Shown here piece by piece: positions 25,393 to 38,587 of a stretch of 64,000 nt of DNA (positions are counted from its first letter, which is position 1; every line of letters starts with the position of its first letter). The stretch is taken from positions 102,236-166,235 of the forward strand of contig JAQFVV010013296.1 of NCBI GenBank assembly GCA_028023455.1. The letters run 5' to 3'. Position numbers and translations under genes: made by a program. This DNA comes from Epiperipatus broadwayi. Taxonomy: Eukaryota; Onychophora; Udeonychophora; Euonychophora; Peripatidae. The notes below the pieces were generated by a model that worked only from the letters and a program-made list of their open reading frames with translations, was not told the origin of the DNA and searched no databases.

Positions 25393-27599
25393 TATAACGA
25401 TCTGGAGAAAGGGGACTTAACATAATCTGCACTACAGGGCACCATCTAGGCATTTGAACCTAGAAAAATTTATAGAATAGGCAGATACGTAAGTTTAAAA
25501 AAATTTTTTTTTTTATATATTTTGATTTAATATATTTTGATTCCGGTCATTAGCCCATCGTCACTAGCTCATTGAAATAGCAGAGATTTATATTTATAAT
25601 AAATTCTTATCTAAGAATATATAAAAAAGAATAAAATAAGCCACTGCCAGTAATTATACACACAAACATTTATTTACGCACATATATATATAAAATTTAA
25701 CATTATTATTTTAGTATGTTTACTTTAACATTTAACATTATTTTTAACTTTTATTTTTAGATTTTAATTTACATTTTAATTTTTATACTATTATAAGTTC
25801 GCACAGATGGATTTATAAAAGTTTGTTTTATAATGTTGAGTATAGATCGGTTACATAGATTACACGGTCAAAAACATTTCAAAATAAACATAAACGATCA
25901 AAATACAAAATCATTGATACCATCAATTGCATAGGGAATACAAGAAACCCACTGGTATTCATCATAAGATACCGCAGTGACACCAATAACTTAAAAGACA
26001 TCCGAATAAATACATTTTAGATACTCACCGTAAGGTATCATTATTTACCGAATGTCTATATATTTTGATCAAATATGAAAACCAAAAACATAATTAACCG
26101 ATAATGAATCCATGCAACTTCCATACCCAACTTAAATTTAATGCATTTTTATTTAGAGTGTCGAGTATGAATAGACTACATAGATTTGCATTTGAAAGAA
26201 AATATTCTATCCTTATTTAACCTTAGGCCAAAAGTTCGCAGTCAAACTAACGTCAATTCATCTGATATATCGATGCATTCAATGTAATATGAAATATGGC
26301 AGCACAAAAGGTTAAGAGAAGAAATTGCCTCTCGTCAGATAGGAATACTACATCTATCTGACAAGAAGAGCAATAAAAAAACATAGGAAAGGACTGCAGT
26401 CATTTTGCCAACTTACGAATCGCATTCCATAGGCCAAAAGGGAAGTGTGCGGCATATAAAGCGATTCTGTCCACAGCGAACCTCATTCTACATCTACTAA
26501 TTACACCAATATATCCAATCCATTGACCCAATTCAACTACAAAACAAATAACCTAAGATTACCCTCCCCTAATATAACTTTACAAATCTATATAGCCATT
26601 CACGCCTGACTTAAGTTTAACATTTATATAATTTAATTTATCGCAAAACAAAAATCATAAATAAAACTTAAAGAACAAAAAAAAAAATTAAATGGAAATG
26701 ATTTTACAAAAAGAAATACATCAAATAAAATTATAACTAATTAATAAATAATTTAGTTTGGTCAGATAGGAATCTATTTCTATTTTTTTTTAAATATGGA
26801 GAAAGTTTATATTTTAAAGTTCTTAATGTTTTCAAATGTTCATTAACTATATATTTCTTACTGTTTTGAAAAATGTCTGTAGTTTCTGATTTTTTTGTAA
26901 TGGAAGATGTTAATTCCCATGAAGTCATAAGGAGATTGGTGTGCAGTTAACCGTTGGTCCTTTATGGTTGATGGTATTCTTCTCGGCCTTGATGTCCTGT
27001 GGTCCGCAATATTGGAAAATGATGTTTCATTTTTTTTTGAACAACTGAAGGAATTGAAAGTGCATCTTTCAATCCCTTCTCCTCCAACCCTCTCCAACTT
27101 AACACATATCTGTCATCTTGTAATAACTAACTAATAATTTCCAAACTTTTCCTTTTATATTAATTTTAAGGATTCAATTGACATTACGTCATCGATGTGA
27201 TGGTCCTTTTGCTGAGGTCCGATTCCATTGTTTTTCTCTCCTATCTGACCTTTGCTTATACATTTAAATGCCCAAGGCTAGTTTACATTGACTAATTAAA
27301 ACAATCATTTCCATTTTCTGATTACTTAATGTGTTTTCCAAAATTAAAGATATATTTTTATCTCTAAATCTTTTTAAGGTTTTGCTTTTAAAATATTTTT
27401 TTTATTTTTAATAAAGTTTTATTTTAATAATAATTTTTTTTTATCATCTGTGCGATTTTATATATATATGAGTTTAGTATAGAATTTTAATTTTCAATTT
27501 TTAATTCTTAAAAAGGAAGTTTTATTTGCGAACTTTTATTCTAAAAATTTTATGTTTACTAATAAAAAAAACAATGTAACGTCATCTGTGCCCGTTACA
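25393..27599 (-). mobile_element. LTR (5' LTR in element orientation) of a short-interior element
   Basis: 2.2 kb partner of 22467-24667. It starts TATAACG (one change from TGTAACG) and ends CGTTACA. The two copies keep the same order of landmarks, including TTCGCACAGATGG near the start, the ACTCACCGTAAGGTATC block and the GTCCGATTCCATTG block. Confidence 0.75.
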
Positions 27600-28058
27600 G
27601 TATATATATATATATACACACACACATGCTTGAAATCTAGTTTATATGTTTACTTATTAGTTATTTTTTCTATATTAATAATAACTTGTGATTTTAAATA
27701 TTCCTTACTGCCCAAGAAATAATTTATTTCTACTATATTTATTTGTTTTAAAAGTAAACAACTTCTAAATAAATTATTCATATAATGGAAAAAATATCTA
27801 AAAATAAAGTAAAAGTGACCAATCTCTAGTTGCTAGAAATTCTAGGCATATATTTTTAGAATTCTATGAAATCATTCATAAAACCCTTTTTAAAAAAGGC
27901 TTAGATAAAAATATAATAAATTGGCCAATGTGATTTTTAATGACAGGAGAAAATCAAGTTTTTTGACTGAGTATTTTGTATATAAAATAATTTTTTTGCA
28001 ATTGTAATTTATAATTGAAATGTATTTGTGTCTGCTGTCATTATATATGTACATATAT
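27600..28058. other. (TA)n/(CA)n tract and AT-rich spacer
   Basis: A TA then CA dinucleotide tract (27601-27626) follows the LTR. After that comes AT-rich DNA without features. Confidence 0.5.
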
Positions 28059-29320
28059 AATCAATAAAGCAAATCATATATCACATGATTTGTTTTAAGC
28101 TTGTATTTTAGATATGTAATATAGGGAGCATACCAATACCTCTGTCAAGTTTTTATTCATGTGTTGCAAGAGAATGCATTTAAAATCTATTTAGAATTAT
28201 CCTTATCCTCAGAATGGTTTCAAGCTTTTGACTCTCCTCAATGAGGTGCTAGAATATTCAGACATTAGATCTAAAATACCAACTGAAAACCCAACTTTCA
28301 TCTAATATTTAACTATTAAGTGGAAAATCTGAAATTTTCAGGCACATAAATGTCTTTAAATCCAGTTATCTAACTTAAATAGCTATACGGGTCTAAAAAC
28401 ACTTCAGTCTCAGCAATATAACATCATCAAAGCATCAAGGGTAAAATTATGATAATCAATAAATTACAAATTGCACATTCACAAACAAGTGAAGTTCAAT
28501 ATTAAGAGAATTATAGGGCTGAGTGCTTTTGGGAACCTTTAGTTCCCATATTCATAGCCTATCTTGGAGGTATTAAAAATCACATCTCAAGCCAACACCC
28601 CCAAGATAGACTATGAATATGGGAACTAAAAGTTCCCGAAAGTGCTCAGCCTTACAATTCTCTTAATAATGAGCTTCACTTGTTTGCATAATGCACAATT
28701 TGTAACTTACTACTTGAAGGTGAAGTAGAAACAAGAATTTTATTTCAATAATCAATAAAGCAACTCATATATTGTGTGACTTGTTTTAAGCTTATATTAC
28801 AGATATGTAGTATAGGGAGTGTACTAATAGTTCTAAGAAGTTTTTATTGCTAAGTGCCACAAGAGAAAGCATTTAAAATCTCTATCTAAAATTATCCCTA
28901 TTCTCAGACTGGTTTTGAGCTTTTGACTCACCTTAGTGACATGCTAAGATCTTCACACATTAGATCTAAAATACCAACTCAAAAACCAACACTCATCTAA
29001 TATGTAATGATTAAGTAAAAAATCTGAAATTTCAGATACATAAATGTCTTTAAATCCAATTATCTAACTTAAATAGTTATATGGGTCTGAAAACACTTTA
29101 GAATCACCATATATTAATAGCCTCAGCAATATAACATCACCAAAGTCTCAAGGTCAAAATTATAATAATCAATAAAGCAAGTCATATATCATGAAACTTG
29201 TTTTAAGTTTGTATTACAGATATATAACAAAGGGAGCATACCAATAGTTCTAACAAGCTTTTATTGGTAAGTGCCACAAGAGAAAGCATTTAAAATCTGC
29301 ATCTAAAAATTATCCCTAGA
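28059..29320. repeat. Tandem array, unit about 400 bp, 2.4 copies
   Basis: Units begin with AATCAATAAAGCAA(A/C/G)TCATATAT near 28059, 28751 and 29167. Shared landmarks are TTGTTTTAAGCTTGTATT, a GGGAGCATACCAATA block, AGCATTTAAAATCT, GGAAAATCTGAAATT and a TAACATCA(T/C)CAAAG end. The first spacing is enlarged by an inserted ~284-bp hairpin element; the third unit stops at 29320, where a LINE fragment begins. A segment of the unit also occurs alone near 44880-44955, so the sequence is dispersed in the genome. No coding. Confidence 0.75.
28464..28747. mobile_element. Hairpin-forming (MITE/foldback-like) insertion
   Basis: Arms of about 105 bp (28464-28568 and 28602-28705) are near-perfect inverted repeats around a 33-nt loop. 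For example, TTACAAATTGCAC opens the left arm and GCACAATTTGTAA closes the right. The insert is flanked by ATAATCAATAAA at 28452-28463 and again at 28748-28759, a motif present only once at the undisturbed unit junction (29163-29174), which makes it a likely target-site duplication. About 40 bp after the right arm have no partner. Too short to encode anything. Confidence 0.65.
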
Positions 29321-29720
29321 AAATCTCAAGACCTCCCTCTCTATCAGTTTTATTTCACACTACACTCTATCAATTGAGCCTATCAGCAACCAACCAATCA
29401 ACATTTCCCATGACTAATAAATACACATACTAGTAAACATATGCCATACTATATATGAAGCCAAAAAAATTTTCCTTCTCCCATGCTTGGTATTAATAAT
29501 CACCAGCTACTCCACTCCTTCAAAAGATGGTCCCTGGAATCTAAATTTTTTGATTTCCCAGTTTGTCTTAACCTATATGCATTGCTGACATTTCATTTTC
29601 TCCAATATCAATGTCTATCTAAAAATATAAATCTTATTCTGTATCTTATATCATGTGGCAGAGGAAATTCAACAACACCTCTTCCAGACATATCAAGTTC
29701 TCAACCAAGTCAGCACTAAC
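29321..29720 (+). pseudogene. Short L1/Tx1-like LINE fragment
   Basis: The plus-strand stretch at 29483-29719 contains NNHQLLHSFKRWSLESKFFDF, which matches NNHLLIKKFKRWFLEPKYFDF in the LINE at 30230-36124 (about 35210-35275). It is decayed on both sides and lacks the RT core and the C-terminal Cys/His cluster. It starts directly at the end of the third tandem unit. Confidence 0.6.
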
Positions 29721-30213
29721 ATGCTAAATATATACTGTAATGGTATGTATCCTCTCAATGAGATAAGTTAAGGCAGTTGCATCTCACTATAATCGATTTA
29801 AGGTCTTCATATAGGATGCCATGAATGATGTGATTTAATTTTAATATAAAATTATATCTGTTCCAAATAAATAATTTATTATTAAATTATTAATATAAAT
29901 TATATCTAAACCACATCAAATCAATCTTCATCTTAATTGATTTAACCGTTATGCTCAGATTTTAGACTCAGGAAAATTTAACAATTGACTCTCTTCAGAG
30001 GTTCCTATTAACATACTAGAGTAATAATAATAAATCTCACTAACTCTTTAAAATGGGTTTCATGAAGTTAATATAATAATCAATAAAGATTATATATTAA
30101 ATGTTTGATCTTATAAAATCAAATAAATAAATAAAATAAATTAAAGACTTCATTTAGTTTAATATAAAGCATAACAGTTATTTATTTAACGAATAAATAA
30201 TCTAAACTTTTTA
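29721..30213. other. AT-rich spacer, no gene seen
   Basis: AT-rich DNA between the LINE fragment and the target-site duplication of the larger LINE. Nothing recognisable. Confidence 0.4.
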
Positions 30214-30229
30214 AACTTTATAATATATA
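30214..30229. repeat. Target-site duplication, 5' copy
   Basis: AACTTTATAATATATA, 16 bp, identical to 36125-36140 beyond the A-rich tail of the LINE. Confidence 0.8.
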
Positions 30230-30432
30230 TATAATAAGCGCCCTCTATAGCTTAGAGTTGACTTCATTGATTCCTAGGCTCTTATAGAAAGTTAGTTTTT
30301 TCTGTGTTTTTCTGGATCTTTCCTTGTGAAAACCATTTTCTTTGATATGTGAACTTCCTACTTTTCTGTTTAATTAAGAGTGGCTAAGTTGCTTGATTCT
30401 GAAGAAGCTAATAGCTGTCTTCAGAACCTTCA

Positions 30433-32356
30433 ATGAAACAAGCTGAAGAAAAAGCCATCTTGGAAATGCAAAATAACACAGGTTTTTGTTCATTGCAGCC
30501 TACCACTCCATCCACAGATGCTACTGTCAATAAAAAAATTACATGTTCTCAAAAGTTCAACACAGAGGATCCACAGTCCAAATTTCAAACCAATAACCTT
30601 CAAAATGAAGCCTCCAGTGAGATCGTTAAAAATTCAGATTTCCCAAGCTTGGAAAATAGCAACGGTAAATTTTCTTTCAATTTTTCTAATAAATCAAAAG
30701 TTTCTCAAAATATTAACAAAATAGCAAAACTAAAATTTTTCCAATTTAATGCCTCCCCTTCCCAAAATTAACCTAAGATATTAATTAACAGCAGGCCCTC
30801 CTATGCTAACATTACACAGGCAGGCCTTATTGAGCCTAACGTTATAGCATGGGAAGCTTCAAAGAATCACAAAGATTTATTCAATTTATGTGATGAAGAG
30901 ATTGAGGAGAACTTAACTGATATTTGTAGCAATCCCAACACACACAATCTAAATCTAGAGCAAAAAGAAATTGACTTAATAGTAAACAGATTCAATAATA
31001 CTATTCCTCCCCAATTACATAAATCATTTCTTAATTTCCACAGTGATAGCACCTCAATCTTAGCTGTCACCAACACTTCTTGTGATCTATTTAAATTCCC
31101 AATTAATGAACTATATTATGAGATAACAAAGAAAAAATTATGGAATCTGATTCATAAAATTTTGCAACATCCCAATAATCGATACTTGGTAATTGAGTTC
31201 AACAATCCCACTCAGAAATTAATCTTCCAAAAATCCTTCAAGTATCTTGATGGAAAAAAGTCATTTGTAATATTAATATGAATCATCCTACAATCTTGTC
31301 AGGCAAAATAAGGAATTGTTACCTTAAATTCAGGGAGAGTGATTTGCAGCAAATACTCAGGCCCTATGGCAAAGTATCAAACTTTAGATATCAACTGATA
31401 AATGGCATAGACCTTCCAGTTTATTTGAATACTGCCTTCTTTGATCTTTCCCTGAATAAGGAATCAAACCCCAATGACATTTCCACTCTCTACTATGTGG
31501 ACACTTCCCCTCTTGTCATTACCTTCTGTGGCATTCCTCCACAGTGTTTCTTCTGCCACCAGAGAGGCCACTTAGTGAGGGACTGCCCAGCCAGAATTTG
31601 CCACAATTGCAAAAGAATTAAAATCAAAACTCACCTCTGTAACTCTAGTCCAGTGATGCAGACTGTGGAGACTCCCATGTCCATGCCTGACTTTGAAACA
31701 CCTGAACCAATGGAAAGTTCCACTTGTTCTCTAACATCTCCAGTGGTCCTTTCAGCATCTGAAACAGTAGAAAACTCCACATGTTCTTTATCGTCTACTG
31801 TTGATAAGGTCAGCCTTGACTCTTTGCCTTCACCTGCTCTCTCCACATGTGCTTTGGATGAGTCTTTTGAGTCAACATGTTCGGCCATGGAGGAGACTTC
31901 CCCTTTGCCTCTGCCCAACAAAAGGAAGGCAAATGAACAAAATAAACAAAATACAATTCCAAATCTTCAGTGAACAAATTATATTTGAAAAAAAAAATAA
32001 CAAAAGCATGGACTCCTCAGACTCCGAATATCTTATCTCCCAGCAACCTGGGAAAAAAATGCAAGCCTGTTATTAAGGCAGATAGTCAAACAAAAAATTG
32101 TGAATTACCCAATAAAGATACAAGCAAACCTTGTCAAACCCCTGTTCCAGGTAAGGACATTAAATTAAAGCTACCTAAGACCTCCAGGGCATCGAATGTT
32201 GAACCAGACTCTGTTGAAGGCCTGCATTACAAAGAGTCTGGGGAGGGAGCCTCTGGCCAGATAGTGGATCTGCAACAAGCTAGTACTGGAGTTTCTTACA
32301 TGGATGGTTTGCGATCCAGAACAGCAAAAGCAAAAGCTGGGATGTCCTCTTGGTAG
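30433..32356 (+). pseudogene. LINE ORF1, RNA-binding protein with zinc knuckles
   Basis: The nucleic-acid-binding partner protein of the LINE. The first stretch (30433-30771) is Ser/Asn-rich and disordered-looking. It ends in a TAA after which the same frame stays open (PSYANITQAG..., to about 31277). A frameshift then leads to 31278-31973. There a possible RRM-like region (residues 10-85) is followed by a CCHC knuckle CFFCHQRGHLVRDC (residues 90-103, about 31545-31586) and a second Cys/His group CHNCKRIKIKTHLC. A Ser/Thr-rich tail continues in another frame to 32356. Total about 640 codons, in the range of Tx1-group ORF1 proteins. One stop and at least two frameshifts make it non-functional. 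Confidence 0.75.
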
Positions 32357-32469
32357 GACCAATAGTTGCTGAGTGCATGATCACACATTCAAAACTCATT
32401 TAATCATTTCCAAATTTATCACCAATTGCCCAATAAATACACAATATTTATCTGTTAAAATAATGCCTC

Positions 32470-35400
32470 ATGAGGCTCAATATATCAGGACTTAATATAA
32501 GGGGGCTGAATTCCCTAAATAGAGTGGATGCATTGGCCAAATGGTTTAAGCAATACTCACCACATACTGTATGTCTCTCTGAGACCAAATTGCACCAATT
32601 TTCAAACCCCAAAATCCTGAGCCTCCTTGGCAATCTGGGATATTTTCATCACTCAGTTTCTCCTTCATCTGCTGCTGGAGTGGCAATCTTAATCTCCAAT
32701 TGTTAGCCCATTTGAATCTTTTAAAATTAACTATATAAACCCATATATAATTATTGCCACCTTATTCCACAAAGCCTTCACTTTAAATATAATTTATGTG
32801 TACCTCTATAGAAATGATTTACTAATTCAACAGATAATCCAACAGATTAACATCACAATTGCTTCCAACACTTATCCAATGATTTTCCTTGGGGATTTTA
32901 ACACCTCCTACCAGGAATTTACAGCCAAATATATACATCGTCTTAATACCAGATTCATGAGTGGAGAGGGCTTCTTCTCTCCGAATGCCTTTTCCTTCTA
33001 TACTAGAAGGTATACCTCTCTCATAGACCTAATCTACTATACTTCTGATTTACACTTTCTGATTGACCCCTCACTCCAACCTATAGCCTTTTCCGACCAC
33101 TTGGCATTATCCATTAAACTATCTCTAAATCTTGAGTCATCCAATATTCCAGGTCTGAGCACAACCACGATAATCCTTCTCAAGTCCACATCACCTGAAG
33201 CCATCATCTCTGAGGCATACATATATTTTCACAAAATTCATATCCTGTCTTTGCCACCAGTCGAAGCCTGGTTTGCCTTCATCCATATTTTAATGTCATT
33301 AATCTCAAACTATACATTATGTAATAAAGGGCCATCTTCACTCCTGATAGAACTTGAATCACTCAACAACACCCTTAAAAATCTTCCCTTGATACAATTC
33401 CTATAGAATCCATAATCAACCTGAAATCCCAATACAAAAATAAATAGTTGATTTTGGCAGAGTATCTCTCTATCAAAAAGTCAAAAATTTTCTTGAACCA
33501 GTCCCACAATTGGTCCAGGGGCTACATTAGGTGGGATCTAGGCCATAGAGACAAGAAACCCACCCCTTCATCTATTACAGTTGGAAATAACCTTTACTCA
33601 GGATCTAACATGCTTCTAAAAAATTTTTTGTTCTTCAGGGAAAAGTTTTCCACTCATGCACCTGACTTTAAACAGGACTCAATATGGGATTCTTTCCCCT
33701 CTGACCATGGCATCTTGGAGGGAGATGTTCTGACTAAGTTAACCTCAATGCCTGAAAGAACCCATCCAGGGCTCCATGCAATTCCCCGTTTCCTTCTACT
33801 GCACCTGTCTAAATTCTTGGTTCCAATCATGTATAACTTTATTAATCACCTTTCTTCTGGTGTCCATGAAATCAGTGGTCTTTATCCCATAGCAATAGTG
33901 CCATTTCTAAAGCACAACATAATTCCATCCCCACTGGAGAATCTGCATCCCATCTCTATGACTCCACTGATGGTCAAGGTCATTGAATCTATCATCAAGG
34001 ACAAAATTCAAAACAAGATTCTTCCCCTTATTTCACAATATCAATTTGCAATCAATTTGCAAAAAAGGGCAGCTCAACCACAAATGCTATCTATCTTTTT
34101 AAAATCATTACTGACCACATCAGATCCCCCAGGCAATCTAGACCAGTAGTTGTGCAGCTCGACATTGCAGCTGCCTTTGATTCTATTCAACTCAATACCC
34201 TTTTAAACTTACTTGGTGAGCATGACATTTCTACTGGAATCATAAATATTATTAGAAACCTCCTTTACAATTGTGAATTGAGCATCTCACTTAATGGGAA
34301 GCTTTCTCCCCTATTCTACACTACATCCTTCATTCCACAAGGCTCTCCTCTGACTGCCCTGTTTTTCATTACTTACCTCAACCCTCTGCTTCTTCAAATT
34401 GAGAGATCTCTTCCTGGCATTCATATCCCAATTTTAAATACATCAATTCATCACATCACCTATATGGATGACTTGGCCATTTTCCTTCCATCAAAAAAAT
34501 TAATTCCAAGACTCTTATCAATACTCAAAGAATTCTCCGATCAATCTGGCCTCAAATTTAATATGGCCAAGTCATCTGCCTGGTATATATCTTCGGGTAA
34601 GACCATTCCAGGACCATTTGCAGCAAAGCCTCAGAACTTCTTGGGCTTTCCTATATTTGAATCCATGTCTGCCATGAGGAGATCTATCCAAGGAAAGCTA
34701 CTTCAATCCACACAGAGAATCACATCCTCTCTATCCAAAGTTTACATGTCCATGTTCGCCAAGTCCTCCCTCATCAACATACTAATATTCCCTAGAATAT
34801 TCTATTTTACCCCAGTAGTCAATTTTACCAAAGTCTTCATCAGGAAAATACACAAGATGTGCACTGATCTGATTAGAGGGGGGGGGAGTGCAACCATAAG
34901 CTTGAGAAATCTACAGAGACACACAAAACTCAATAGATTATCCCTACATTCCATAGATACTTTCATATTCCAACATTTCTACAATTCTTTCTACAGAATG
35001 TGTCTGCAATATCCTAACTACTCACATTCTAGAGAGGTCACTCCCACAGATAAGCCACCCCCTATTGGTACTGACTGGCTGGCAGCCCTTGCATGTTTTA
35101 TCTCCAAACATACTATGCTTCCTATAAAATCGTCCTCAATGAAAATCAAGTTCTGGGATGCATACTACATCCTTAATCCTGATGTTTCTGCAGGATCAAC
35201 TATCCTCAGGCTTAACAACCATCTGCTAATCAAGAAATTTAAGCGATGGTTTCTTGAACCCAAATATTTTGATTTCCTGATAAAAATAAATATTAACGCC
35301 TTGCCTACTAAACGCTTTCTGGTGCATCACCGAGGATTCTCAAACATAGAGTCCACTTGCTCACTATGCCTCAGAAAGAATGAAACTTGTCTTCACCTCC

Positions 35401-35681
35401 TCTGCCACTGTGTTTCCCTTTACCCCTACAGAGTCCTTATAGCCTCCATGTTAAATAACAATACACCTGCCCTGTTGACTCTCATTGACAATATACTATG
35501 TGGATCCATCCCAGAGATATGAATAACAACATTTGTACTGTTTCCGCTATAGTACACACGGTGCTGGCTCACCTTTAATCATGCACTAGAGCGTTCGCTT
35601 GAACTCTATATTAACAAAATGGAAAAAATTCGGAAAAGGGATCAGAATTTGGCCCCCTCTTACATCTATGACTCCACATGA
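32470..35681 (+). pseudogene. LINE ORF2, endonuclease-reverse transcriptase
   Basis: Fragments in order: 32470-32706, endonuclease start with GLNIRGLNS and CLSETKL (catalytic Glu region); 32798-33406, endonuclease end with FLGDFNTS (near 32885), SLIDLIYYTSDL and SDHLAL; 33448-34149, linker and RT fingers (NLHPISMTPLMVKVIE); 34152-35522, RT palm and C-terminus. In that last part are LDIAAAFDS, the IPQGSPLTALF block, the catalytic YMDD (34461-34472), and a Cys/His cluster at residues 403-420 (35358-35411). Frameshifts lie near 32707-32797, 33407-33447 and 34050, and the frame stops at 35522 while homology may run on to about 35681. The catalytic residues themselves are preserved. Confidence 0.85.
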
Positions 35682-36124
35682 GGTTATTGATCTGGCCCCC
35701 AAAGCTGATCCCTTTCACTCCTAAATAGAAATCTTCCCTGGAGAGTAATTTGAGGCTGAATGGCCTGCATCCCTTTGTGATAACTTTCTTTGCTCTGCAT
35801 GATTATTGCCCAGATCCTGAGTTGTTATGGAAGTAACCTCCAGTATGAAGGGTCAATTTGGTCATATGGAGCATGGACAAAGGATTAGACCTGTCGCTGA
35901 ACTATATGAGACATGCAAGCTTGGTCAGCTATATCAACAGGATACTATTCCAGACTCGTTCCTTGCAGATATGCTTCATATTAGTCCTTTTAGCTGGTGT
36001 CAAACAAGATATCAATAGTGAGCTTTCATCCCACTGATTATCATGTAATATATCCTATGTTTAACTATTATCATATATTGTAACTAAATTTCTGAATAAA
36101 ATTCTATATTTTATAAAAAAAAAC
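35682..36124 (+). other. LINE 3' UTR, polyadenylation signal and A-rich tail
   Basis: Non-coding tail after ORF2, including CTGAATAAAATTC (AATAAA near 36094-36103) and an A run at 36115-36123. The frame at 35827-36018 is probably chance. Confidence 0.6.
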
Positions 36125-36140
36125 AACTTTATAATATATA
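36125..36140. repeat. Target-site duplication, 3' copy
   Basis: AACTTTATAATATATA, the second copy of the 16-bp duplication, directly after the A-rich tail. Confidence 0.8.
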
Positions 36141-37740
36141 AGAATTATTTATATATCTACTATCTTATATTTAAAATATAAAAGTATTCTATTTACCAAT
36201 TGTAGATATATTTTTAAATTTATAACACTACATGATTTAATAGTTAAAAGGATCGCGAATAAAGATTTTGTAATTTATATAAAGTATATGTATATCTAAA
36301 TATTAAGATTACTATATTGAATCTATCATATAATAATTAGATTATACAAATAATAATTTAATTATTTGTAAGTAATATTTTCATCCGTTAAAATGATTAT
36401 GTGTAATTTATGATCATTAATATAAAAAAATATATATATAAGTATATTTCATACCAATGTTAATCATTTATTCAACTATAATAAACAATAGTTATTAAAC
36501 TATTTGAATTAATACAAACAAATTAGTGTCATGCCATAAAAAATATGTAAATTGAAGAATAATTTAATTTCTTACTTCTAAATTCATTCTATCCCTTTAA
36601 TATATTTATATGCCTTTCCCATGTTAATATTCTTTATCCCATATCTAAATTTTTATTAAATATATATAAAAAAATTAAATTATTGATCTTCTCTTCTTAT
36701 TCATTTCTTCAGTGAAATGAATTTAATGATAAAGGAAATGAGATTCACGTTCACCAATTGTAATTTTCAAGAATGGTAATTATAAAAGTTAATGAAATCG
36801 TCCTAGATGTTCATGGAATTCGTGAATTAAAATCCTTTGAAGATAAAATTCTTAATTCCTTGGTTATTATGCATTGAAAAAGATGAGATCTCAAGTTGAT
36901 GTTTAGTTTCCTCCTTGCATATAAACAGCATCTTCTTTTAAACATAGTTCTTTTATTAGCAATTATAATTCCATTTCAAAGATATAGCTTATATATAATT
37001 TTAAAGACATTTGGCAAAAGTTGTTACTCACGCACATACACACACATATATATATATATATATATTTGATTAGACAAGCATATTTTATATATCCTACAAT
37101 AAAATTGGTGTTCTATTCAACTTTGTATTTTTTTTATAATGTAAAGTTCATTAATTTAATTTACTTGGTTTTTGTAATATGTTTTTTTACAAAAAATGAT
37201 CTTTATATTTAGAACTCCAACTAGAACGATCTTTAGAATATAAAAATATATTCAAATTAAGTAATTTAGAAATTACTTTTCTTTAAGAAATATTAAAAAT
37301 TTCTTCTAATAAGCTTTCTTATTAAATCGTTCAAAAATATGGATTTTTCTTATATGCTGTTCTTTAAATTGAACACAATATAAGTCCTTGTGAGGATATT
37401 TCTGAAAAGATAGAATCTTTAATCTTTTTTTAAAAATTATTTCATTTTTCCTATTTGTAGTTGCATGAGCTTGCTAAAGCATATCATATTATATATTGTG
37501 ATATTACAATTCTATATTAAATCACTGAGTTAATTTCATTTCCTTTAATTCATTGATAGATTGCATTTGAACCTAAAAGTTATCACCTTATCAATTGTCT
37601 TTATTAATGAATTAGTATTTCAACAATGGTTTTTCATTTTAAAGAATGAAAAATACTAATTTACTATGTTACATATTTATTTTCATAATATAATAGAAAT
37701 AAAAATATAATGTATACATATGATTATATGTATTTATAAG
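36141..37740. other. AT-rich DNA, no gene seen
   Basis: Very AT-rich with a (CA)n/(TA)n tract near 37033-37066. If the FBXO47 gene continues to the left on the minus strand, this is intron. No exon recognised. Confidence 0.4.
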
Positions 37741-38280
37741 TAATCTATATTCATACAATACAGATGACCAGTTGCATCTATACAACAGCTAATTCAATCC
37801 TATCAGAAGATATATCCTCTGGTGCACTTACTGCATCTTCACCATTGGCAACACCATAAGACATCCAGCTATATTCATCAATAAGCTCCAACAAATCAAG
37901 GTCTGGGACAACAATACTCCACCCCCAAATATTTTTGCTGTGACTTGGCCACTACTAAAACAAACCATCCAATCTATAAAAGGTCATAGTCCAACAATAA
38001 CCACATTAAATAGCATTCAATGATACCATTCATTACTCTCAACATAAACTGTCTTCAACATCATCTCCACTTGACTACAGAATTTACTCATCATCTATCA
38101 CAATCCACCAGCTGTCACCATATGCAATTCTATTCTGAATTGACTTTGTTCTTTATACAGCATCCACAGTTTGATTTCATACCACATGAATTATAAATTA
38201 CCTTTATATTGTAAGAAGATTACCAATTAAAAGAACAATAATCAAGATCCAACATGATGCCAGATTTTACAATCTTAGGT
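37741..38280 (+). other. Less AT-rich, coding-like fragment of unknown origin
   Basis: Composition changes abruptly to C- and A-rich. A plus-strand reading near 37850-38000 gives a stretch ending KLQQIKVWDNNTPPPNIF, but stops follow and I recognise no family. Possibly a decayed transposon fragment; weak evidence. Confidence 0.2.
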
Positions 38281-38587
38281 CATATCTATCTATCTATGAA
38301 GTTGGGTTTTATTTTTAAAGACTTTAATGATTAAACTTGATATCCATCTCTGTATCCAAAACTTAGCACATTTGTAAAAAAATATATACCTTGAAACCTG
38401 ATTAATGTAACCCTTAAAATTAATCCATATAAAAACTTGTACAATATGATTGGACCTATAACTCTTACAATCAAAGTTATGTAATGTCATGTAACCTAAA
38501 GAATTAATAAAGATTATTATTGTTGGCACATGATGATGATAATAATAATAAACAAAATATAATATTTAAAACAATTGAATTTCTTAC

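Larger units (their letters stand above)
30230..36124 (+). mobile_element. Near-full-length L1/Tx1-like LINE
   Basis: A 5.9 kb non-LTR retrotransposon with a ~200-bp 5' UTR, an ORF1 with zinc knuckles (30433-32356), an ORF2 with APE endonuclease, RT and C-terminal Cys/His cluster (32470 to about 35681), a ~400-bp 3' UTR, an AATAAA signal near 36100 and an A-rich tail ending at 36124. A perfect 16-bp duplication of the target flanks it. Two ORFs, a CCHC ORF1 and a CX2C...HX2CHC end to ORF2 point to the L1/Tx1 group; clade placement needs a tree. Both ORFs contain several frameshifts or stops, so this copy cannot move by itself. Much less AT-rich than its flanks. Confidence 0.85.
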
